Shown: positions 32,945-44,018 of the stretch, piece by piece
How positions within the stretch are numbered: position 1 is the first letter of the stretch
Layout: every line of letters starts with the position of its first letter
DNA from: Paratinospora sagittata
Lineage: Eukaryota; Streptophyta; Magnoliopsida; Ranunculales; Menispermaceae
Assembly (NCBI GenBank): GCA_035771175.1
Contig: CM069589.1
Location: 25,562,201-25,626,200 of the forward strand
Direction of reading: 5' to 3'
DNA: 64,000 bases
Notes under the pieces: generated by a model
What the model saw: only the letters and a program-made list of their open reading frames with translations
What the model was told of the DNA's origin: nothing
The model's database searches: none
Made by a program: the position numbers and the translations under genes

Positions 32945-34081
32945 ATGGCAATGACCAAAGGGAACGTCATAGAAGTAGGTCAACCTTTAGACAGACCACC
33001 TTTGTTCAATAAAGACTGGTTTGAAGATTGGATGATAAGGATGAAATCCTTTCTACGATCTAAGGATACCAGTCTATGAGAAATGGTTATAAATGGCTAC
33101 ACCATGCCCAACAAGCCTATTGAGCTATGAACAGATAAGGAAAGACTAAATGACAAACTTAATGCTCAAGTAGTCTGTGCCCTGTACTGCTCTCTTCCCG
33201 AGGAAGAAGTAGAAAGGGTAGTTCATCTTGAGAGTTCCAAGGAAATTTGGGAAACTCTCAAATCACTTCATTGTGATAAGATTAACATTTGAGATGAAAA
33301 GCTCAAAGAGTCTGATAGACTATTCAATGCCATTGAGATATCAAAGAATGAATCTCTTGATACGGCATGCAACAGATATCAATCCATTCTCGACAGAATG
33401 CAAGAACTGAATCTGAAAATACTTGAAGAAATATCCCTAGTTTATTTCTGTGATAAGCTTCCAAAGAAATGGAATGATAAGCTGACTACGTTAGCTGAGT
33501 CTGTTGAACCATGGGAAATGAATCTAAAGGAGTTCTATGATCTCCTGCAAACCGTGGAAAGAATGGATGAAACTAGAGACCCAGTTAAAACATTATAAGA
33601 GTCACTTGTCCACTTTAGGGTTTCAAACAACGAGTCAGTTCATGATAACCTTCAACGTTTTATACATATAGTAAATGAACTTGAATACTCTAGAAAAACC
33701 ATCACTCACTCTACTTTAGTACAATATTTTTTTAACAGTTTTCCTGAGAACTGGAAATATAAAGTAGATTTTATAAACGAACTTTCAAATCCATTTGAAA
33801 TCAGTTTTAAAAAAATTGATTATATTTTAAGTGGATTAGAAACTTCATCTAAGATAGAAGACATTCTTGCAAATGCACCAAGCAGGAGCAGAAGTGAAGT
33901 TGTTGATGAAATATATACAATGAGTCAACAATCCACAGCAAACACATCCAGAACGCTCAATGAAAGATCTCCTGATAGAATGTCAAGAAAGAAGTCAGCA
34001 TGGAGAACAAAAATAATGAATTATCTCAACTGCTTCCAAATGAGACAGACTGCTCAAATTGAGGACTTTGCAGTACCTTGA
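32945..34081 (+). pseudogene. D-element gag with two UBN2-like domains
   Basis: Starts at ATG 32945 (MAMTKGNVIEVGQPL, then RPPLFNKDWFEDWMIRMKSF, the N-terminal copia gag motif). Stops follow at 33077, 33127 and 33289. A first capsid-type domain reads FNAIEISKNESLDTACNRYQ, ILDRMQELNLKI, LPKKWNDKLTTLAESVEPWE. After one in-frame stop (TAA 33596) a second domain in the same frame repeats the pattern: FRVSNNESVHDNLQRFIHIV, NELEYSRKTI, FPENWKYKVDFINELSNPFE. The tail is Ser/Arg-rich and ends at 34079. No CCHC zinc knuckle is seen. Normal copia gags have one such domain, so this looks like an internal duplication. Confidence 0.75.
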
Positions 34082-34652
34082 GGTAAAAGTCAAAAATATG
34101 CAAAGGTATAAAAATCACTCTCTTTTCTTCTACTACTGGAACATATTCATCAGTGACTACTTGAAATTAATGTCTATGTTTAATTATGTGTTGCTTAGAA
34201 TGTTTAAATTTGTTTTGCTCGTGATTAAATTATTGATTGTTGGTTGATGAAACATAATTTGCATTATCAATTATTCAACCATACGATATTTGAGCTTGTA
34301 TTAGTCAAATATGCTAAATATTAGAGCCTAAGTATCAATAAGGATGCTAACAATGTTTGAGGAGGCTAATGGGCCTGATGCCATTAGTTGTTCCAAAATC
34401 ACTCGTCACAAGAAGGACGCTAACGTGCATAATAGCTCTAGTCGAGTAAGAACGATAGTTTGAAGTAGGACACTAATCGGTCAATATTACTCATTAAATC
34501 CAATCGTCTTTTTTGAAGCGACCTAGGGTATAAAAGGTGAAAAGTGACTTCTAGGATACAACAGGTTTGGCTTTATAGAGAGAAAGCGATAAGCTCGCTT
34601 TCTATGATCAGAGGGCTATGATCTAGCTATCGTACCCTATCATGGAGATGAC
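34082..34652 (+). promoter_or_regulatory. Segment in place of pol, with TATA box and leader hairpin
   Basis: Non-coding. From 34335 it contains GATGCTAACAATG, AGGAGGCTAATGGGCC and AAGGACGCTAACGTGC-type sequence like the hairpin units of the LTRs. It then has a strong TATA box TATAAAAG (34529-34536) and a perfect 8-bp stem AGAAAGCG...CGCTTTCT (34581-34603). The next ORF begins at ATG 34653. The arrangement is that of an LTR promoter plus leader. It may be a captured LTR fragment acting as internal promoter. The ORF 34059-34247 is A/T-rich noise. Confidence 0.5.
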
Positions 34653-36267
34653 ATGACTGTAGAGGTTGATGAAGAGGATCATGTTGAAGATTTTCATGAG
34701 GCCAATGATGAAGTGGAAAATATTTATGAGGAAAGCTCATCCGATCATGAACAGCCTTCTTATTCATCCACAAACAGGCCAAAAAATGAATTCTTCAGAG
34801 AGGAATACTTTCTCAGACGAGTAAGAGAAGATCAGATTTTTGTCATGTCTCAACTAATGACTTGTTTGGAATATAACCAAGTGCAGTTGAAAAATGAGAC
34901 ATTGTCAGAAGTCCGAGAATCTCTGAAATCTCAGGAAAGAGTTGAGATTAATGAGATCAAAGAACTTAACTCTCACATGATCAAGGCAACTGAATTGCTC
35001 GAGAAGTTGTCTCAACAAATGGACAGCCAGTTAAAAGTCATACAGTCTTTGCCTTCATCGAGCTCCACTCCATCGTCATCACTTGATGATTTTATTAAGA
35101 CAATTCAGGAGGACATGCGATAGATCAAGAAATTCATAAATGCCTTATTGTTGCTATTCCGCCGAGATAGGCAACTCCTCAACAACCTCCAGCCAGACCT
35201 CAAGATCCATAGAGTCGCACAATGCCACTATGCCAAGTCATGCTGCCAGTGCTATAACTGAAGAGGCTTTTAAAAAGATTCTTGAAGAAATTCAAAACTG
35301 GAGAGATAAAGTGGTTGACACTTCGAAAGATAAGTCCATCTCTGAAACTCTGTAATCAGTATTGGATACTATCTTGAATTAAGTAACGAGCAAAACAACA
35401 CTTGATTCGGTGCTGCAGGCCATCTCCAGTCTAAAGGAGAATTTAGATACTGCAAGGCCAGCAACAACAGAGAATGATAGACTAACCAAGATTCTAGACT
35501 TGGTTACTCGTGCTTTTGAGAAATTACAAAACTTGGAGAACAAGATGCCTTTCCTTGCCACAACCATTATGGATCAGTCTTATACTTTCATCAAAGCTGC
35601 AGATCGAGTGGAAGGAGTCGTAGGCTTCTTTGAAGACCTCTTCAAGGCAATGAAACGTAGGATGCATTCTACTGTTTTGTGTATTGCCTCTAGCATGAAA
35701 CGTTTTACAATGTTTTTTCATCTGTTGAAGAAGAAAGGTGTCAAAGTTTCACCTACACCACAGGCTCCAGCATTCACACGTTCACAAACACCCCATGAGT
35801 CTAACAATCTTCTTGGAATATTGGAATGTGAATATGAAGATGAATCGGATGAAGATCCATTGCCTAGAATCATTCGAAGAGTGTCTCCACCCCCAGATCC
35901 CTCATCAGAAACTTTCCCAGACCCTAAACGCAAATGACCAATCAAGCTAAAATTTGAAGATCAGACACTTTCTCCTGAGTTTGCTTAAGGTCTTGCAGAA
36001 CGAAAAGCAAAAGGTTTCAAACCTGGTCCACTCCTTGATCCATTTAAATTTGGTGTTTTCAAGCATGCTCATGAAAAACTCATTAAAAAATCTAGGAAGG
36101 GTATTGTAATTGATGAATCTGTCAACAGTGTGAGACAGAGCACACGTGGTTCTTCAAGACCACAAGCCCCAAGGAAACCCAAGAATTATGTACCTAGTTC
36201 CAGTGGATCCAAGAAGGATGAGGAGGCCGAAAGAAAAAGGAAAGGGAAGCATCCAAGTACAAGCTAA
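34653..36267 (+). pseudogene. D-element ORF2, acidic/coiled-coil/basic protein
   Basis: A long, mostly open reading frame after the pol gap. Part 1 (34653-35123) is acidic (VDEEDHVEDFHEAND), then has a heptad-rich stretch (REDQIFVMSQLMTCLEYNQV through HMIKATELLEKLSQQMDSQL), a Ser-rich hinge and a stop. The frame shifts near 35130. Part 2 (35140-35937) has two early stops (35353, 35381), further coiled-coil (VLQAISSLKENLDTARP, ILDLVTRAFEKLQNLENK), a hydrophobic/basic patch (MKRRMHSTVLCIASSMKRFT) and an acidic patch. Part 3 (35938-36267) is Lys/Arg-rich and ends GKHPSTS. Its position before the PPT, coiled coils and basic tail resemble the extra ORF of SIRE-type elements called envelope-like. 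I see no signal peptide or convincing membrane anchor. Function is unknown. Confidence 0.65.
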
Positions 36268-36283
36268 GCCTACCCACTTTTTG

Positions 36284-36611
36284 ATGTTTTCAAAAAGGGG
36301 GAGAAATGATTGTAGATATTAAGGCTAAATTAGCTCAAGAGAGAAGCTACATGTAAGGGGGAGTTTACATGTAAGGGGAAGTTCTATCCAAGTTATCGTG
36401 TTCTATCCAAGTTAATGTATTCACTCTTGTTTATAATTTACATTGTTTGTATTCTGCATTGTTTGCATCTTACCATGTAAATTGTATGATTAAAATCAAA
36501 TAGAACCGACATGACTACAGATATCATTCTAAATTCATTATATGTTTGATTACATGAATATATTTGTCTCCATGATCTCTAAGTATTTGAAATCGTTGAA
36601 AAGAGGGAGAT
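36284..36611 (+). other. 3' untranslated region and polypurine tract of the D element
   Basis: Includes the SIRE-style block TTGATGTTTTCAAAAAGGGG just after ORF2 and two TACATGTAAGGGGGAGTT-like repeats (36350-36385). The PPT AAAAGAGGGAGA (36599-36610) lies next to the 3' LTR. No ORF. Confidence 0.75.
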
Positions 36612-38575
36612 TGTTATCACAATGAACCCCATGACATGAATGTTTTGATGATTCCAAATATCTCCAGTTAGTCTATCTAATGATCTTGTCAAGTGTTTCA
36701 GATTTATCAAGAATCAAGATCAAGGGACTGTGATCACAAGCCTATTGAACATCAAAGTAAAGTTCCGAGTCTGGCAGTACTTAAAATGTAAAGCCTATCG
36801 ATCATCTTACTCTCAGCAAGATTTTTATTGTTTGCATATTTTCATCGTAACATTTTTATCGCACCTTATGATTTTTAAAATATTTGTTCTGATTAAAAGA
36901 AACATTATGTTTTATCATGTTTTAATCGAGAAATTAAAATCATTTTTATAAAGTCTTTCAGGACAATAATGTTTTAGCAGCGCTCTCCTGGACTTGATGA
37001 GTCAGGACGCTGATAAAATGTTAAGACGCTCAAGGTTGAATTGATCTGATTGATAAGGACGCTTAATTGTTAGTAGTGACCTTTCTCTTATCAACCTTTG
37101 AGAATGTCAGGACGCTTACTTGTTAGTAGTGACCTTTCTCTTATCAACCTTTGAGAATGTCAGGACGCTGACTTAGTTTCAGCTCGCTAAAAGATCTTTT
37201 TATTTTTAAGTTATTTTTATCTTTAAGGACGCTGATAAGTTATAAGTTGAATGAATTATCAGGACGCTACTTGTGTAGGAGCGCCCTCATCCTTAGAATC
37301 AACTTAAGTAACTTTCAGGACGCTCACTGTCCGTCAGCGTGTTTAACATTGTTTTAAAACTGCTTTTAATAGTTCAGGACGCGTACTTTTGAGTAGCGCC
37401 CTCATATGTTTTGCGTTTTAAAGTCAAGCAGGACGGTTAGTGCGAAGTAGCACCCTTATGATTTAAGTCGTTTAATTGTCAAAGCAAGTCAAGACGTTTA
37501 CTACCTAGTAGCGCCCTCACTTCATTGTTCAATAGGACGCTGATATTTTATGAGCGCCCTCAAAGGAACAAAATGACAAAAATTATATTTTTGCTGTTCT
37601 GACATGTGCGTCCTTTTAGCCAACTTTTCAGAACTTTTCATACATAATCAATTTTCAATATTTATAAGAGATATTCTTTGATTCATGAACCACGTCTTCT
37701 AAAACTCTCTTTATTCGTGTCTCTGGAAAAAAAATATAATATTCATAAATTGTGTAGTTGTCATTTTCGTGGTATATTTTAGTTTTTGTGAGTAAACGTT
37801 CATATTTGAAATTCAAATTCAAATGAAGAACTTCATCTCTACAAGTTTATAAATACAGACACTTAACAATTTGTTAAGCACCAAAAATTCTCTGAGTTAA
37901 AACACTTTTTGAATGCTAGTCGAATTTTCATCTAATCAAGAAAACGTATAAGTCGATCTGTTTTCACAGTAGTTTTCTTTGAGACTTTACGTATTCAAAA
38001 GATTTTCATATTGAGCTAACATTCTATCTTTATCTGAAAATCTATTTGATGCTTGTTTTCACTCAAATTGTTCAGCATTGTTTTAACTTATATCATTCTT
38101 GCTGAAAGAGTAATTTGAGATATAGTTCATAGGACACAGTTGTATTCAATTTCATATCTTGTATACTGTATCAAGGTTGTAACAGTATTTAGATAAACTA
38201 CTGAGTTGATATTTTATATTAAACAATGTCAGGTCTTCTCACACCCGTAAGTTTAGAAGCGATAGTTCTCACACCCTTAAGGTGAGATAAGTTAGTTTCA
38301 CGCCTGTAAGCTGAGCAGTGTAACGGTTGTTCTCACACCCACAAGTTGAGAAAAGGTGTAACGGTTTGATTCTCACCCGTAAGAGAATCCCTTAGTGACA
38401 AGGTTAAAATCCTAACTGATGAGGTTAGGTAGTGGATATAGGCAAGTAACTGAACCGCTATAAATTGACTGTGCATATTTGTTTATTTTCTGCGTTGTAT
38501 CTTTGCCATTGTTATTATTTTCTAAATCGTCTAAGTGTCCAATTCATCCCCTTCTTGGACATATTTGGGCCAACA
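36612..38575 (+). repeat. 3' LTR of the D element
   Basis: 1964 bp, the same layout as the 5' LTR. It differs by a tandem duplication of about 50 bp (GACGCTTACTTGTTAGTAGTG... at about 37055-37155) and a duplicated TTATTTTTATCTTTAAG stretch near 37200, plus scattered substitutions. The ORF 36730-36951 has no support. Confidence 0.9.
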
Positions 38576-38749
38576 ATACATCGGTACATTGGAGTTAAAT
38601 GCACATACTAACCATAAAGTAAAATGCATAACGTAAAGCACACTAGGATTTATAGGGGTTCGGCCAAGCCTACGTCCATTACCTAATCTCCTGATTAGGA
38701 TTTTATCAATCTACTAACTGATTCTCTATAGAGTGAGACCCAAACCGTT

Positions 38750-39020
38750 ATACATGCCCTTTTACAGGTTCATGGCAAACCTATCCTTTTGCGAGCTAAG
38801 GTTGGACCGCATTTCCTTTTTTCGGGATGAGGAAAACCCATGTTCCTTTTATAGGATAAGGAAGAACCGTTTTCCTTTTACGGGAAAAGGAAGAACTGTT
38901 TTCTTTTTACGAGATAAAGAAGAATCATTTCTCTTTTACAGGTTCAGAGATAACCTATCCTTTTATAGGTTAAGGACGAACCTATCCTTTTACAGGGTAA
39001 GGATGAATCGGTTTTCCTAC
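38750..39020 (-). repeat. Minisatellite in the E-family LTR
   Basis: About eight units of roughly 32 bp based on CCTTTTACGGGATAAGGAAG followed by AACCGTTTT. The periodic ORF 38733-39041 (repeated Phe-Tyr-Arg) is produced by this array. It occupies the place of the CTCACACCCGTAAG repeats of the D family (in reverse), with the shared core TTACGGG. Confidence 0.75.
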
Positions 39021-41145
39021 TCCCATGAAATCATTAAGTGACTGTAATTCACTTGACTTGGTTGTTTCAATCCATAAACACACCAACATTACAACACAAA
39101 ATAATAATGTCGGTTCTAACTGAGTAGAATACTTTATAATTAACCTCATATGCATAGCATTACATAGAGGTGTAAATTTGAATATGTAATGCTAAGAGAC
39201 ATACACTTACAGTCCTTTACCTTTCAATGTTCGATATTGCTCAAGTGCGGTTTCGAAAAACGTGAATGATATGTAAATCAATTAAGTGCTTCTTCAAAAA
39301 TATTATGATACTATTAAAACATTGAAGTTGAAAATGCAGGACCAGGGTAAAACATAGACTCTGATAGTTTTCAGAATAGATAAAATATATAGCATGAAAA
39401 CTTCTGGTTTTTTATTCAGTAGTTAACACAAATACTGATATAGTTTGATACAGTACTTAAGATATGAAATCAAGTATAACTGTATCTCTCATGAACTATT
39501 TCTCAAATTCTTTCATCAGCATGATTGATGTTAAGTATAAATCCAGCTGAGAATTTGAGTAGAAACCAGTTCAAGTAGATTTTCAAAGATAGAATATAAT
39601 TGAAGTTCAATATGAAAATCATTTGACTAAGTAAAGTATCAGTGAAGAATACTTAGAACATTTGAAAACTTTTGAAAGATTGAACAACGACTAACATTCA
39701 AAAATTTTTTGGCACAATAAACATTATCGGAAATTTTTTTGATTCAAAGTCTTGGTATTTATAGACTTGGTAGATAATAGTTGTTAAACATTTGAAGTTC
39801 AAATACAATGTGAACGTTTATACACAACGGCTAGAATGTTATGAAAATGGCAACTGCAATTTTCACTAACTTTCTGGTTCTTTTCAAATTACATGGATAA
39901 AGAAAGTTTTAGAAAACTAGATTCATGCATCAGAGAAGATCTCTGATAAATCTGAAAAGAATTATGTGCAAAGATCCGTTCTGAAAAAGTAGACTGATAT
40001 AGTGCACCTGTCAAAACAGTGACAGTTGTTGAATTAGTGTCCTAATTTCGTAATCATTGTCCTGACGCATAATATCAACTTTGTTGTTTTGTTCCTTGAG
40101 GGGCATCATGTTGAACAATGAAGTGAGAGCGCTACTAACTCGTAAGCGTCCTGACTTTCTTTGCAATAGAAATGACTCAACTTTGAGGGCGCTAAAGCAT
40201 AGTTAGTGTCCTACTTATTTTTACAACCATTTGGACACATGAGGGCGCTACTTTTCGAGTAAGTGTCCTACCTTTTTTAAAACATAAAACACAAGGGCGC
40301 TACAACTATGTAAGCGTCTTGTCATTTCAAAATATTTGAAAACAAAACCAAGTGCGCTGAAAGACAATCAGCGTCCTGAAAGTTATTAAGTTGGCTCTCA
40401 AAGATGAGAGTGTTCCTATCCAGGTAGTGCCCTGATAGTTTATCCAACTTATAACTATCAGCGTCCACAAAGATATATTCTTTGAAGAACTTAGAAATCT
40501 TTCAGTAAGTTGATGCTAAGTCAGCGTCCTGACAACTTTGGAGGTTGACTAGAGGGAGGCAACTACTTACAAGTAAGCGTCCTGATGAATCAGTTCAATT
40601 CAGCCTTGAATGTTATCAGCATCCTAATGAATCATCAGAGTCCTGACTTATCAAGTTCAAGAGAGCGTTGCTAACTCATTAGCATCCTGAAAGACTCTTG
40701 AAAAATAGTTTTGACTCGTGATTAAAAATACAATAAATGTGAATAAAAACTCAGTAAATTTCAAATCAAATATAGAAAATTAAATCATTTGAAATACAGT
40801 AAAGTGTTTGATCAAAACATGCAAATATGCAAGTGATTTGTGCATGGTTTTGAAAAATGTTTGAGCAATATCGATTAGAGAAAGATATACCTTAAATACT
40901 GTGTATTTCTCATAATCTTTAAATCCAACTTTTCAGTATGAGATCTTCGATGTGAACTTCGTGCTTGAGTTGAATTTCGTGAACGCTGATCGAATGATGT
41001 AGTCTTGAAGCACATGATCGAATCGTTCGAGTGGTGTGATCTTGAAATCGTGATATGATCTTTGAGGTCCTTTGATTGAAACGATCTTGAACGTCTGATA
41101 TGACGTTGAGTTCCTTGATCAAAACATTCTTTCGTTTTTTGCTTT

Positions 41146-42334
41146 CCTGAGGTCCCTCTCTCGAGTGTCAGATTGAAGCCTACAAATGGGATTGGATCTC
41201 GACCTCTCGATAAAGATCCAATTCCAAATTATGCAATGAACTCTAGGGATTTCTCAATGATTTCGTAAGATCCTATAAACCTCTCGATTCTATAACAATC
41301 TCATGTAATAAATCTCATTTTCCAACCTAAAGAACCCTCTCTCGAGTGTTCATTCGATTCACGATCAGTAAACCAAAAGCATTAAGTACAGAGAATTATG
41401 AATAAACCATAGAAAATTGCATTAACAATGAACAAATATCACAATTAACCCATAAAAGAGAAACTAAAATCCATCTAATATCTAGAGAATAGAATTAGTT
41501 CATAGACATGATTACAAGAGAGAAATTGAAATAAGAAAACATCACGATAAATTGTAAATGGAAGAAAAGTAAGAAAACCCCCTTTCCTTCAAGAATTTCT
41601 CTGCAACTCTCCTTCTTCTTGTCTCTTATCTTGCTCATCTTTCTTTCCTCTCTCTAAATTGATCTTTTTTCCAAATCCTAGTTGTCCTTCTTTTTCAATA
41701 TTATGCCTCTCATTCCTCTTTTATGATAGCCCTTTTAAGTCTAGAAGAAGTAGAAAAGAACGACATCCAAGTTCGAGTTGTATAGCCCAAGATATCGCAA
41801 AAATACAAAAATCGCGCAAAATTGATTTCGTAATGGCGTTGCGGCACCCAAAGTGTGAAATGCACACTTTTGTGCATTTTCTTCATATATTTGCACTTGG
41901 TCATTCTTCCAACTTGTTGTGCAATGCCTTGGGACTTTTCTCCATCTTTTATGCCTCATTTCATCCCTTTAAAGCTATTTATTCTCCTACAAAACAAAAC
42001 ACAAAAACACAAGTAAGTGATCTCCATTAATCAAATATTAAAAATCTAAATGCAAATATGAATTAACATGCAAAATGTGTGGTTATTAATATGAAAATGC
42101 AACTAATGATTTAAGAAAAAACTCCCAAAAATCGTGATTATTTTCCTAAACTAATCTAATGCATGTTATTCATGAAAACACCTAAAACTAACCTCTAAAA
42201 CTCAACAAAACACCTAAATGAATCTAAAAACAACTAAATATGCAAATCATGCACAAAACAACTAAAACAAAACAAATGCACCTAAAAATCTCAAAAATTG
42301 ACATGCAAAACGCTAACCAAAACTCAACTTATCA
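41146..42334 (-). mobile_element. Athila-type LTR fragment (G family), U3 side
   Basis: Matches 48540-49804 and ends at 42334 in AAAACTCAACTTATCA, the U3 terminus of this family. It contains CTCTCTCGAGTGTCAG and CTCTCTCGAGTGTTC motifs (41158, 41337) and a drifted palindrome (GGCGTTGCGGCACC, 41834). It lacks the first 330 bp or so of the U5 side. It overlaps the fragment 29698-30904 in content, so the two are separate copies or the product of unequal recombination. Confidence 0.8.
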
Positions 42335-42937
42335 ATTAAAGGGTTAAAATCCAAAATTTGGAGCAAAATGTTGAATTTTCTCCAAATTCATGTTTTTTGA
42401 AAATTTTCCAGGAAACGCATTTCCCCCTACCAAGTGCCAGAAATCAATGTTTTACATTTTCAAGCACAAATGCGTTTCTTTGAAGGAAACGCGTTTCTTT
42501 TCGGAACACTAGAACACAAATAAGGCGTTCAAGGTATTATTTCCTCATTTCTCTCCAACCCAAACCTCATTTCCTCCTCTCCTCTCCTCTCCAAACCAAC
42601 TCCACTCCTAATCAATTTCTAACCTTTCATTTGAACCAATTCCATTGTGTTTTTTAATCAAAATCTTGAGTTTTTAACATCAAAACACTATTTTTCACAT
42701 CAAATCTAGCAAATTTCAAATCAAAATTCCTAGTTTGAACCTAGTTTTTTACCAACCTTTGAAACAAGTTTGCAACCTCATTTCTTAACAATTTTCAACA
42801 AAATTTATCTTATTTTTCAGCTCACCACACCCTATTTACCTACTTCCAACTGTTTTTCATCCATTCCCTTTCACATTCGCATTCCATTCATTCCAAAACC
42901 TACAGTTCACATAACCCGTAGACCGTGTGTTTGACAA
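42335..42937 (+). other. Leader-like DNA upstream of the ORF3-type pseudogene
   Basis: AT-rich, with pyrimidine-rich TCTCCTCTCCTCTCC (42570) and GGAAACGCATTTCC / GAAACGCGTTTC palindromes (42412-42500) like those in the B-family copia LTRs. No gene. Confidence 0.4.
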
Positions 42938-43740
42938 AATGCCTTCAAGAACTAAATTAACCACTCACTCCGTGAAACAACGTCTTGAGGTTAGGGAACC
43001 TTCGACACGTCCTACCATACCCTCTAGACTTTCTCCACGCCAACAAAACCCTCCTAGACGTGCTCGTACATCAAGAGCATCATCTTCATGAGCACCTCCT
43101 TGCACACCGACACCTCCTCTTTCTCCACCACCACCTCTACCTAAGCCCACACACGAGGTCCAGCCAGAAGTTGAACCCGAGGATCCACAACCTTGACCCA
43201 AGTCTCGGCCAAAAAGACTTCAGCCTGTTGTACCTCCCTATGACACACGAGCCATTTCTCCATCTGTGTATGTAGCCTTCGTGGATTTCGACCACATTGG
43301 CATGCCTATTAGGCATATCTTTCGAGAGGTAGGATAGAGTTATTTTGCAGCTCTAGATGTTCTTGTTTATCCCAACTTGGTCAGAGTCTTTTACTCCAAC
43401 CGTACTCGTGTTTTTGAGGAAGATCGATTCTGTTATGAGATACATGTTCTTGGCTACGAGATAGAGGTATAACTGGCCATTCTTGAGGAGATCTTTCATT
43501 TTTCTTCAAATGCACCTGAGTTTGCCAATCTTGGGCAAAATCCACAGTTTCCAGGCTTTGACAAGCTGGCCACTCTTGAGCTCATGTTCGGATGCCACTA
43601 TCCGATTTTTCCACGGAAAGCTTCTAACAACATTTTCACCCTTGAGCTGAAGATATTTCATAATATTGTCACTAGAGTTCTACTTCCTAGGCTTAGCACC
43701 CATTCACCAATTAAGCCTATGGACATTTATCTAATGTGAA
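42938..43740 (+). pseudogene. Retroelement ORF of envelope-position type, first part
   Basis: From ATG 42938 (MPSRTKLTTHSVKQRLEV), a basic Pro/Ser-rich N-terminus with stops at 43089 and 43193. A domain resembling the plant transposon protein pattern of 16827-17861 follows: VPPYDTRAISPSVYVAFVDF, YPNLVRVFYSNRTRVFEEDR, CYEIHVLGYEIEV, then PIFPRKASNNIFTLELKIFH. Further stops lie at 43336 and 43470. Reading continues weakly to about 44010 and is then interrupted by a copia LTR. Such ORFs sit between pol and the 3' LTR of Athila- or SIRE-type elements. Which of the two is undecided. Minus-strand ORF 42965-43201 is a shadow. Confidence 0.55.
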
Positions 43741-44018
43741 GCTAATCAGAAGAATATCCACCAAGTTACTGAATCGACGATCAAGAATATCGTCTCAGAG
43801 TCGACACTTCATTCGATGGGATACAAGTGGGTATCTCTGTTATTTAAATAACCCTCATGTCCCTTATGAGAAAATATATTTTGATGATTACAAACCACAT
43901 TCCTATGTATAGTGTGTACATGATGATGCATGGATGATTTACTCAAAAGCATGGTGGAAAAGAAGTCAAGTTCGTGACCAAGATGAAAACCATGTCTATT
44001 TAGGAATCTATTTTTTTA

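Larger units (their letters stand above)
30981..38575 (+). mobile_element. Complete pol-less copia element (D family)
   Basis: Two LTRs (30981-32888, 36612-38575; TGTTATC...GGGCCAACA) are flanked by a perfect duplication ATACA (30976-30980, 38576-38580). The internal 3.7 kb has an initiator-Met PBS, a gag with one in-frame stop separating two similar domains, a non-coding 0.57-kb segment with its own TATA box, and a second ORF with acidic, coiled-coil and basic parts. It closes with a polypurine tract. No protease, integrase, RT or RNase H motif is present. It would need enzymes from an autonomous SIRE-type relative. It is nested in the E-family LTR. Confidence 0.9.
30905..41145 (-). mobile_element. 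SIRE-like copia LTR (E family), split by a nested copia element
   Basis: Parts 30905-30980 and 38576-41145 rejoin into one minus-strand LTR. It starts TGTTGGTGCACCCAAAAGG, the reverse complement of a GTCCAATTCACCCC-type LTR end. It then has AGCCTACGTCCATTACCTAA (matching GGTTAGGTAGTGGATGTAGG of the D family in reverse), a CCTTTTACGGG minisatellite (38750-39020), a minus-strand TATA (TATTTATAG, 39756-39764), and GAGGGCGCT...AGCGTCCT hairpin units (40090-40700). Its U3 end is truncated at about 41145 at an Athila-type LTR fragment. Confidence 0.8.

Noticed and set aside
38733..39041. 102-codon ORF rich in Phe, Tyr and Arg
   Set aside because: It is the translation of a 32-bp minisatellite in a copia LTR; periodicity explains the composition.
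29698..42334. A single G-family LTR interrupted by the E copia LTR
   Set aside because: The two G-family pieces overlap in content (both contain the central part with the CTCTCTCGAGTG motifs), so they cannot be two halves of one LTR.
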